Positions 57,569 to 64,000 of a DNA stretch of 64,000 bases are shown one piece after another. The stretch is taken from the NCBI RefSeq assembly GCF_003071365.1, contig NZ_CP028960.1, positions 1,674,001 through 1,738,000 on the forward strand, in the 5' to 3' direction. Within the stretch, counting starts at the first letter, position 1. Every line of letters begins with the position of its first letter. The notes beneath the pieces are model-generated. The model worked only from the letters and a program-made list of their open reading frames with translations. It ran no database searches and was not told where the DNA came from. A program made the position numbers and the translations under genes. The DNA is from Methyloceanibacter sp. wino2. GTDB lineage: Bacteria > Pseudomonadota > Alphaproteobacteria > Rhizobiales > Methyloligellaceae.

Positions 57569-59446
57569 ATGACCGAAAAGTCGAAAGATCTGACCGGGGC
57601 TCTGGACGCTCTGGAAGAGGCTGTCGAGCGGCGCCAGTCGTCGCCCGACTCGTTGCTTTCGGAACTCGCGACGCTTCTCTTGGGCTTCCCCCGCGATTCC
57701 GAGCAGCGCCCGCGCGCCCATCGCATGCTGGGCGTCGTCTATAGCCAGATGGGCCGCGACGCCGATGCGCTCAAGGAACTTGGCGAGGCGCGGACGCTGG
57801 CGGCGAAGCTGTCGCCGCCAAGCTACCGCGAGCTGGGCAATGTCGCCCGCGCCATGTCCGCCATTCATGCGGCGTCTGGCGACGATCGCCTCGCGCGGGA
57901 TGAGCTGGTCACGGCGCTGGCCTTCACCGCAATCGGCGGCAAACCCGAAGAGGTCGTGCGGCTCGTTGCCGATGTCGCGCAGAGCGAGCTGGAAGCGCGC
58001 CGCTTCGAGAACAGCGCCCTTCTGTTCGACTTTCTTCTGACGGGCAACGACACGCTCATGGTGCCCGACTACGCCGTCCACAGCGCCCGCATCAATCTCG
58101 TTCAGGCGCTGAACGCGCTGGGGCGGCATGAGGAGGTTCCCGCCCACGTCAAGGTCTCCAACGCGACCTTGAGCGAGGACGACAGGCGCCTGCGGTTCCT
58201 CACGCAGCTCGAGGCGGCCCGTGCGAGTGCGGGTCTCGGCCGCCACGACGAGGCGGAAGGCGGGCTGCTGGTAGCCGAGAATTTTCTGCCCGAGGACCCC
58301 ACCGCGATAGACCATTCGGAGTTCGTCGAGGCCGTGACGGAGTTGCAGGAGATTCGTGCCGGCGAACCCGCCGTGGAAAGCCTCAAGCTCCTCGTTGAAC
58401 AGTACACGGAGCAAGACGCGGCGGCGCGCGTCGTTGTTGCGTGCCGCGCGCTTGCCAACGCGCTTCTGAGGCGCGGCGACGTGACCGGCACCTTGAGTGC
58501 GCTCGGCTGCGCCCTGCGGGCGGCGCTTGAGGCGAAGCTCAAAGTGGCAGGCGAGCTGCGCACGGAAATTCTACGGCGCGCGGGCGCGGATCGGCTCCTC
58601 GATCTGGCCGGCTCGAAGAGCTTGGTCGGGCTCGACGGCGAGCGCGACTTGCGGTTTGTGAAACTCCGCCCGCTCGGTCACGGGAGCGCCGGCGACAGCG
58701 TGCTCGCGTTGGATATGGGCGACGGCGAAGAGGTCTCCTTGCGGACGCTGGATCTCGGCGCGCTCGGCGAGAAGCAGCGTGAGGCGGTGCTGTCCAAGGA
58801 GCGGCGGGCCTACGCGACGGTCGCGACGCTGCACGACGCGCGGATCGCCAAGATCCGCGATATGCGTCTCGCGCCGGGCGGCTCGCTCTACACGCTGCAG
58901 CTCCGCCCGGAGGGCCCGACGCTTCGTGACCTCTACACAGCCGGCACCGAGCCGGCCCGCATGCTGTCGCTGCTGGCCGATACGGCCGGGGCGCTCGGCG
59001 TGCTGCACCGCCGCGAGATCGTGCACCGCGACTTGACCCCAGACCACGTGGTCATCGGGCGCGACAACCAGGGGCGCGAGCTTCCGGTGCTGATCGAGCT
59101 GGGTTTGGCGCCCGTCGCCGCGGCACCCGGGGTTGGGGGGTATCCGGGCGTGCCGCCTTACGTGGCGCCGGAGCAGGTGGCCGGCGCGGAGGTCGACACG
59201 AGCGCCGACATCTACGCCCTCGGACAGATGATCGCCGAGCTTTGGGGCGGCCGGGTGCCCTCCCGGGCGAATTTGGGGCGCCTCTGGAAGCGCGACGCCG
59301 GGGACCAGATGCCGCGCGACATCGGCGATCTGGTGCGCGGCATGACGGCGCCGGAACCCAGCCGCCGCACCACTGATCTCGGCGACATCATCGAGGCTCT
59401 CAAGGCCCAGCTGAACCAAGAAGAGCCAGCCGAGACCGAGGATTGA
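57569..59446 (+). CDS. TPR-like repeats fused to a kinase-like domain, probable pseudokinase
   Basis: The 625-residue protein has an N-terminal helical repeat region to about residue 340 (TPR-like: GVVYSQMGRDADALKELGEA and similar), then a eukaryotic-type kinase fold: glycine loop LGHGSAGDSVLALD, catalytic-loop-like HRDLTPDHVVIG near residue 486 and YVAPEQVAGAEVDTSADIYALG. Key residues are altered: the usual lysine of the VAIK site reads VSLRTL, the catalytic loop lacks the asparagine (DHVV), and the DFG site reads ELG. It may therefore bind partners rather than phosphorylate. It ends four bases into the next frame, which overlaps its tail, and it sits beside glycan genes. Confidence 0.75.
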   Translation: MTEKSKDLTGALDALEEAVERRQSSPDSLLSELATLLLGFPRDSEQRPRAHRMLGVVYSQMGRDADALKELGEARTLAAKLSPPSYRELGNVARAMSAIHAASGDDRLARDELVTALAFTAIGGKPEEVVRLVADVAQSELEARRFENSALLFDFLLTGNDTLMVPDYAVHSARINLVQALNALGRHEEVPAHVKVSNATLSEDDRRLRFLTQLEAARASAGLGRHDEAEGGLLVAENFLPEDPTAIDHSEFVEAVTELQEIRAGEPAVESLKLLVEQYTEQDAAARVVVACRALANALLRRGDVTGTLSALGCALRAALEAKLKVAGELRTEILRRAGADRLLDLAGSKSLVGLDGERDLRFVKLRPLGHGSAGDSVLALDMGDGEEVSLRTLDLGALGEKQREAVLSKERRAYATVATLHDARIAKIRDMRLAPGGSLYTLQLRPEGPTLRDLYTAGTEPARMLSLLADTAGALGVLHRREIVHRDLTPDHVVIGRDNQGRELPVLIELGLAPVAAAPGVGGYPGVPPYVAPEQVAGAEVDTSADIYALGQMIAELWGGRVPSRANLGRLWKRDAGDQMPRDIGDLVRGMTAPEPSRRTTDLGDIIEALKAQLNQEEPAETED

Positions 59447-59616
59447 GCGGGGAAGTTGGACCCCGCACGGACGCATTTGGACGGAATGTTTCGGGTCGAA
59501 GCTTTCGATCATTGCCCTCGCAGTTGAGTTCGGTCAAGCTCCGCGCGATGCAATCTGCGCCGCCTAGAGGGACGGATAGGTCGCGCTTGCGAAGTTCCAG
59601 AACCAGAGATTGGGCA

Positions 59617-60681
59617 ATGGGCTCTGCCAACTTGAAAGAAGCGTTCTGGGCACATGGCGGCCTACTTTGCGACAAGTGGGAGCAATACCTTCCAGTTTAC
59701 GAGTCTGAACTTGGTCCACGGATCGAGCGGGGAGCGCCTCTCTCACTACTGGAGATCGGCGTGCAGAATGGAGGCTCGCTAGAACTTTGGCTCAAAGTGC
59801 TGCCGCCGAACTCTCATGTGGTGGGGATCGACGTCGACAGCCGATGCCGCGAGCTCAGGTTCAGTGACGGCATAGAGATTCATATCGGCGACGCGACGCA
59901 GTTGGAGTTTGTCACGAGCGCCCTGGGCGAAAGGCGTTTCGACGTCATCATTGACGACGGCTCGCATCTCGCGCGCGACGTGATCACAAGCTTCGACATC
60001 TTGTTCGAGCGGCTGAAGCCCGGCGGGGTTTACATTATCGAGGATATGCACACGAGCTATTGGCCGGACTACGGCGGTGGGTTTCGCCTTAGGGGGGCGC
60101 CAATCGAGTGGGCCAAAGATCTCATTGATGCCCTCAACGTCGATCACTTCGAAGAGAGCCCAAGACTGCCTCAAGATGAGCTGGCGCGATTGCAAGCGCT
60201 GGGCACGCAGATTGCAAGGCTCGCCTTCTTCGACTCGATGCTGGTGGTCCAGAAGCACTCCACGGTCAAAGGCCGTCCGTTCTCTCGGTTATTGACGGGG
60301 TCCGAGTTTCCCATTTCCGACCCGATGAACTGGGTACCAAGGTTGCCGCCCGAGAAGTCGGCTAATCTTTTGATTGGGCCTGCCGTGGCGCGACATCTCG
60401 ATAGCGGCATCAAGAAGCTCGTCGAGGAGAGAGGCGCAGCGATCCAGCGCCAGGAGCAGGAGATCCAGCGTCGGGAGCAGGAAATCAAGCGCCAGAGGTC
60501 GGAGATCCAGCGCCAGGGGCTGGAGATCGAGCGCCAGGTTCTGAAAATCGCGCGTGAGGAACGCAGGAACAAGGCCCTGCTGACGTCGAGCTCGTGGAAG
60601 GTCACGGCGCCCCTAAGGAAGGCAGCAGCGCTTGTGAAGTCAGCGCGCAATCGTTTGTCGAGGTTCATTGGCCGAAGCTGA
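59617..60681 (+). CDS. Class I SAM-dependent methyltransferase with coiled-coil tail
   Basis: The 354-residue protein has motif I in SLLEIGVQNGGSLELWLK, the acidic loop VVGIDVDSRC, and DVIIDDGSHLARDVITSF plus LKPGGVYIIEDMHTSYWPDY, a pattern of rhizobial methyltransferases tied to glycan synthesis. Residues 275-315 are five to six near-identical seven-residue heptads (IQRQEQE, IQRREQE and so on), a clear coiled coil, and the C-terminus has SSSWKVTAPLRKAA, a motif common in rhizobial glycan enzymes. ATG 59617 (MGSANLKEAFWAHGG) is the best start; the open frame to 59443 adds a segment with no similarity. The target is unknown. Confidence 0.82.
   Translation: MGSANLKEAFWAHGGLLCDKWEQYLPVYESELGPRIERGAPLSLLEIGVQNGGSLELWLKVLPPNSHVVGIDVDSRCRELRFSDGIEIHIGDATQLEFVTSALGERRFDVIIDDGSHLARDVITSFDILFERLKPGGVYIIEDMHTSYWPDYGGGFRLRGAPIEWAKDLIDALNVDHFEESPRLPQDELARLQALGTQIARLAFFDSMLVVQKHSTVKGRPFSRLLTGSEFPISDPMNWVPRLPPEKSANLLIGPAVARHLDSGIKKLVEERGAAIQRQEQEIQRREQEIKRQRSEIQRQGLEIERQVLKIAREERRNKALLTSSSWKVTAPLRKAAALVKSARNRLSRFIGRS
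60439..60564 (+). repeat. 21-bp tandem repeat encoding the coiled coil
   Basis: Units start at 60439, 60460, 60481, 60502 and 60523, with a decayed sixth to 60564. Each encodes seven residues of the form E-I-Q-R-Q-x-x. The DNA units differ by several bases, so it arose by slippage and then drifted. Copy number might differ between strains. Confidence 0.85.
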
Positions 60682-60839
60682 ACAGAGTCGTGGTTCCCGA
60701 CGGCGCCCGGATCGCCATGGGTATCGCCTGGGGTCGAGAGCGGCACCTTGCAGCGCGCCATCTTGACAATCTCGGGCCCGATGCCGTCTCTCGACTTATG
60801 ATCCCATCCTCCCCCCGCTCCGCGCTTTGGGTTTCCTAG

Positions 60840-62768
60840 ATGTGCGGCATTGCAGGACTGCTCGACCCCGAACAGCTTTACACGGGCGAGGCGCTGGAGG
60901 CGCTGGCGCAAGACATGGTGCGGGTACTGCACCATCGGGGCCCTGACGCGCACGGGGTCTGGACGGAACCCGAAGCCGGCGTCGCGCTGGGACACGCGCG
61001 CCTCTCCATCATCGATCTCAGCGCCGCGGGCGCGCAGCCCATGGCGTCGGCGTCGGGGCGCTACGTGCTGTCCTACAACGGCGAGGTCTATAACGCCGAC
61101 GAGCTCCGCGCCGAGCTCGAACAGGTGGGGCACCGGTTTCGCGGCCACTCCGACACGGAAGTAATCGTCGAGGGCTTCTCGGCGTGGGGCGTCCCGGAGA
61201 CAGTCGAGCGGCTGATCGGCATGTTCGCCTTCGCCGTCTTCGACCGGCAAGAAAGGGTTTTGACGCTCGTCCGCGACAGGCTCGGCATCAAGCCGCTTTA
61301 CTGGGGGCGTATCGATGGCCGCATCGCGTTTGCTTCCGAGTTGAAGGCATTGCGGCCGCTGCCGGGGTTCCCGCCCGAGATCGATCGCGAGGCGCTCGCG
61401 TCCTACGTCTGCACCGGTTACGTGCCGACGCCGGCGTCCATATATCGCGGCATCTCCAAGCTGGAACCGGGCACGATGCTCGAAGTGCGAGCCGATGGCG
61501 TCGTCAGGTGCCACGCTTATTGGTCCGCGCTCGATGTGGCGGTGCGCGGACAGTCTTTGCCCTTGAAGGCAGACGAGACCGAGGCGGTCGCGCAACTGGA
61601 AGCGCTCCTCACCGATGCGGTGACACGGCGCATGGTCGCGGATGTGCCGCTCGGGGTGTTCCTGTCAGGCGGCGTCGACTCGTCGACCGTGGCGGCGCTC
61701 ATGCAGGCGAACGCGCAGGCGCCCATCAGAAGTTTCTCCATCGGCTTCCATGAGGCGGCCTACAACGAGGCGGACGCTGCGAAGGCGGTGGCGCGGCATC
61801 TCGGTACCGATCACACGGAGCTCTATGTGAGCGCCGCGGAAGCGCAAAGTGTCGTGCCGAAGCTGCCTCAGATCTACGACGAGCCCTTCGCGGATGTATC
61901 CCAGATCCCGACCTATCTGGTGTCGGAGATGACGCGGAAGCACGTCACGGTGGCGCTCTCGGGCGACGGGGGCGACGAACTCTTCGCAGGCTACAATCGC
62001 TACGCCCAGGGCTTGCGCGCGGTGCGGGCGCTGCGGCGGTTGCCCGGGCCTTTGCCCGGCGCCGTTTCCAGGCTCTTGTCGTTGGCGTCGCCGCAGACGT
62101 GGGACGCCCTATTCTCAGCCGTGCCGGCGGGGCTGCGTCCACGGCAGGCGGGCGACAAGCTGCACAAGCTTGCCGCCGTGCTGGGCGCGGACGCGGACGA
62201 CTACTACCGCGTTCTGGTTTCCCCTTGGGCTGAGGCGTGGTCGCTGGTCCGGGGCGCTCGCCGGCCTGAGCCGGCACCATTCGCAAAGGACGTGCGGGAG
62301 CGCTTCAAGAACGAGTTGGCGTGGATGCAGTACGCCGACATGGTGACCTATCTGCCGGACGACGTCCTCACCAAGGTCGACCGCGCCTCGATGGCGGTGT
62401 CGCTTGAGGCGCGGGTGCCGCTCCTGGACCACCGCGTGGTCGCGTTCGCGTGGCAACTGCCGGACAATCTCATAATTCGGGACGGTCAGGGAAAGTGGCT
62501 GCTGCGCCAGCTCCTCTACAAATACGTCCCGAAGGCGCTTGTGGAGCGGCCCAAGATGGGCTTCGGCGTTCCCATCGACGCTTGGCTTCGGGGACCGCTG
62601 AAGGACTGGGCTGAGGATCTCCTCGATCCGACTCAATTGGCGCAGGCTGGATATCTCGATCCGGCGCCGATCAGGCTCAAATGGGCGGAGCATCTGTCGG
62701 GGCGGCGCAATTGGCAGCATTTCCTCTGGAATGTACTGATGTTCGAGGCTTGGCGCCGAGCAGTGTAG
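60840..62768 (+). CDS. asnB: Asparagine synthase (glutamine-hydrolysing), polysaccharide-cluster type
   Basis: The 642-residue protein has the N-terminal glutaminase with catalytic Cys2 (MCGIAGLLD), SYNGEVYNADELR and HSDTEVIVEGF, and the C-terminal ATP-pyrophosphatase synthetase domain with VFLSGGVDSSTVAALM. AsnB-type proteins in glycan clusters often make amide groups on sugars or act on uncommon substrates rather than free aspartate. The neighbours methyltransferase, sulfotransferase and exporter permease favour such a role here, though this is inference. It is convergent with the sulfotransferase. Confidence 0.9.
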   Translation: MCGIAGLLDPEQLYTGEALEALAQDMVRVLHHRGPDAHGVWTEPEAGVALGHARLSIIDLSAAGAQPMASASGRYVLSYNGEVYNADELRAELEQVGHRFRGHSDTEVIVEGFSAWGVPETVERLIGMFAFAVFDRQERVLTLVRDRLGIKPLYWGRIDGRIAFASELKALRPLPGFPPEIDREALASYVCTGYVPTPASIYRGISKLEPGTMLEVRADGVVRCHAYWSALDVAVRGQSLPLKADETEAVAQLEALLTDAVTRRMVADVPLGVFLSGGVDSSTVAALMQANAQAPIRSFSIGFHEAAYNEADAAKAVARHLGTDHTELYVSAAEAQSVVPKLPQIYDEPFADVSQIPTYLVSEMTRKHVTVALSGDGGDELFAGYNRYAQGLRAVRALRRLPGPLPGAVSRLLSLASPQTWDALFSAVPAGLRPRQAGDKLHKLAAVLGADADDYYRVLVSPWAEAWSLVRGARRPEPAPFAKDVRERFKNELAWMQYADMVTYLPDDVLTKVDRASMAVSLEARVPLLDHRVVAFAWQLPDNLIIRDGQGKWLLRQLLYKYVPKALVERPKMGFGVPIDAWLRGPLKDWAEDLLDPTQLAQAGYLDPAPIRLKWAEHLSGRRNWQHFLWNVLMFEAWRRAV

Positions 62769-62780
62769 GCGCCGCGCGGC

Positions 62781-63638
62781 CTAGTAGCTGTAGCGCCAAC
62801 GTAACGGCCACGTCAGCGCCGAAATCACCCAGCGATCCAGCGGTTTCATGTCGCTGCGCCACCTTGTGTCCGGTCGAATGTCGGTCGGAGAGAGTTTGGT
62901 GAAGCGCACGCGGCTTCCGAAAAGCTGGTGGCGGTTGTTGTGCTCCCCTACCGTACCCAAGTCCGGTTTCGGTCCGAGCTCAAGTTGGCGGAAGATTGTG
63001 TCCAACACCGCATCTGGCGCACTGGCCAGGTCCTCATAGCGAACCCGGACATACCGGTCCGGATGACGCCGGCGGAAGAATTCGCAAGCGATGTTCGCGA
63101 CCCACCACCCAAGCACGCTCCTGGCGTGCCGCACGAAGCGCATCGGCGAATACTGAATTTCTGGAAGAAGCTTGCCGCGCCGTCTCCGCCTGCCGGTGAC
63201 ATTGGACCAGCAGACGCCATGCGGATCGCGGACGACGTGGATCAACCCAAACCGCTTGCCAAGCTCTTGTTGGAGCGCGAATGGGACCCGGAACGAGCCC
63301 CAGGCCGTCTTCGAGGAATCGACCACGATTGCGTCGTCCGGCGTCACCTGATCGAGGACCGCTTTGGTGAGCGCAAGATGCGACCAGTTGACGGGCTGGC
63401 TCGTTGTCCTGAGTAGCTTGCCCCAGACGGGGCAGACTTCACGCGGCTCCCCACAGGAGCACAGCTCGGCCGACTGCCCGTTGGCGCAGGCGACCACTTC
63501 GCCGCAGGCAATGACGTTCGGACTCGCGGTCAGCAAGTACTCAAGTAGCGTGCTCCCGCTGCGGCCGTAGCCGCCGATATAGACCAGTCTAGTCACTGAG
63601 AATTTGCTGGAATCGTGGCTGTTTGGGTCGTGGGACAA
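62781..63638 (-). CDS. Sulfotransferase family protein
   Basis: The 285-residue protein has the PAPS-binding 5'-phosphosulfate loop GYGRSGSTLLEYLLTASP, a second motif VVDSSKTAWGS, and the 3'-phosphate motif HVVRDPHGVCWS, which identify a PAPS-dependent sulfotransferase. The acceptor is unknown; a carbohydrate is likely from context. It is transcribed against asnB and divergent from the ABC permease gene. No PAPS synthesis genes are in the window, so the donor must come from elsewhere. Basic tracts such as GRRRRRGKLLPE may aid binding. Confidence 0.88.
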   Translation of the reverse strand: MSHDPNSHDSSKFSVTRLVYIGGYGRSGSTLLEYLLTASPNVIACGEVVACANGQSAELCSCGEPREVCPVWGKLLRTTSQPVNWSHLALTKAVLDQVTPDDAIVVDSSKTAWGSFRVPFALQQELGKRFGLIHVVRDPHGVCWSNVTGRRRRRGKLLPEIQYSPMRFVRHARSVLGWWVANIACEFFRRRHPDRYVRVRYEDLASAPDAVLDTIFRQLELGPKPDLGTVGEHNNRHQLFGSRVRFTKLSPTDIRPDTRWRSDMKPLDRWVISALTWPLRWRYSY

Positions 63639-63761
63639 TGCTTCTGGGCGCGCCGGTTAGGCGCCTTGCTATGCGCCCGGACCTAATATAGACCCAGTGC
63701 GCGAAGTGCGAGCCCAATCTGCATCGCGCCTAAACAAGATGTCTCGTCCACGGAAGCGCTA

Positions 63762-64000
63762 ATGGATAGCCGAGCGCCGATCGATACCAAGAAAACGCCC
63801 AAGAACGACGCCCGCAGCGGCAGCCAATCCGCACCTCGGTCAACGTTTCTCCTGCCTGAGCTGATCCGCGATGTGCTGGCATCGCTACGGGCGCCGGGCT
63901 TCTGGCTGTATGGCGCCTGGATCCAGACCAGCGTCCGCTATCGTTCCCAGGCGCTCGGGGCGTTCTGGATGGTGGCCGGTACGCTGGCATTCGTCACGAT
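63762..64000 (+). CDS. ABC-2 polysaccharide exporter permease, start only (cut by window edge)
   Basis: From the ATG at 63762 the frame is open to the last base. The visible 79 residues begin with a hydrophilic leader, then LIRDVLASLRAPGFWLYGAW, TSVRYRSQALGAFWMVAGTL, which match the start of the Wzm/KpsM-type permeases (the RYRxSxLGxxW pattern). These export O-antigen or capsule chains with a Wzt ATPase, presumably just beyond the window. Divergent promoters for this gene and the sulfotransferase should lie in the 123 bases before it. Confidence 0.75.
   Translation, partial: MDSRAPIDTKKTPKNDARSGSQSAPRSTFLLPELIRDVLASLRAPGFWLYGAWIQTSVRYRSQALGAFWMVAGTLAFVT

Overview
The window is a contiguous, gene-dense, G+C-rich piece of an alphaproteobacterial chromosome, most likely from the order Hyphomicrobiales (Rhizobiales). 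The evidence is gene order: leuS-lptE-holA, parB-parA-rsmG-mnmG-mnmE, rho-hemJ-hemE, then ppsR-maf-aroE-coaE-dnaQ, secB, a Tim44-domain gene-mltA-smr, hslUV and the his cluster. This is the arrangement around the replication origin in that group. The genus cannot be fixed from sequence alone. No rRNA, tRNA, CRISPR array, integrase or insertion sequence was seen.

Layout. (1) 1-9.4 kb: end of leuS, lptE, holA, pyrE, then on the minus strand parB, parA, rsmG, mnmG and mnmE, with four parS-like palindromes. (2) 9.4-12.9 kb: an interruption of the usual mnmE-rho neighbourhood, with a large thioredoxin-domain protein, a convincing unannotated small RNA gene, a possible BECR-fold nuclease and a small orphan gene. 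(3) 12.9-16.4 kb: rho, hemJ and hemE; the hemE-ppsR gap is the best candidate for oriC. (4) 16.4-31.3 kb: ppsR-maf-aroE-coaE-dnaQ; secB; timA-mltA-smr; hslUV; hisB-hisH-hisA-hisF-hisE-coaA. (5) 31.3-54.6 kb: housekeeping and metabolic genes (adenosine kinase, nth, gpmA, dapB, a GGDEF-EAL protein, typA, a bicupin oxalate decarboxylase, argG, rlmN, an IalB-like protein, small enzymes). (6) 54.7-64 kb: an Aat-like transferase, a lipid-linked sugar flippase, a TPR-type pseudokinase, a methyltransferase with a coiled-coil tail, asparagine synthase, a sulfotransferase and the start of an ABC-2 polysaccharide exporter permease. This is probably the edge of a surface-glycan locus.

Data quality matters. 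Seven genes (mnmG, hemE, a small membrane protein, an HCCA isomerase-like gene, rlmN, a quinone oxidoreductase and the flippase) are each split by one apparent missing G or C in a short G/C run. In every case adding one base restores a full-length family protein. Two of these genes are core, and the pattern is uniform, so I read these as base-calling deletions rather than gene decay, but this needs reads.

The observations most worth following are the parS cluster next to parAB with the inferred oriC 8 kb away, the small RNA at 11.66-11.80 kb, the pseudokinase at 57.6 kb, the repeat-built coiled-coil methyltransferase at 59.6 kb, and the oxalate decarboxylase with an altered active-site lid.
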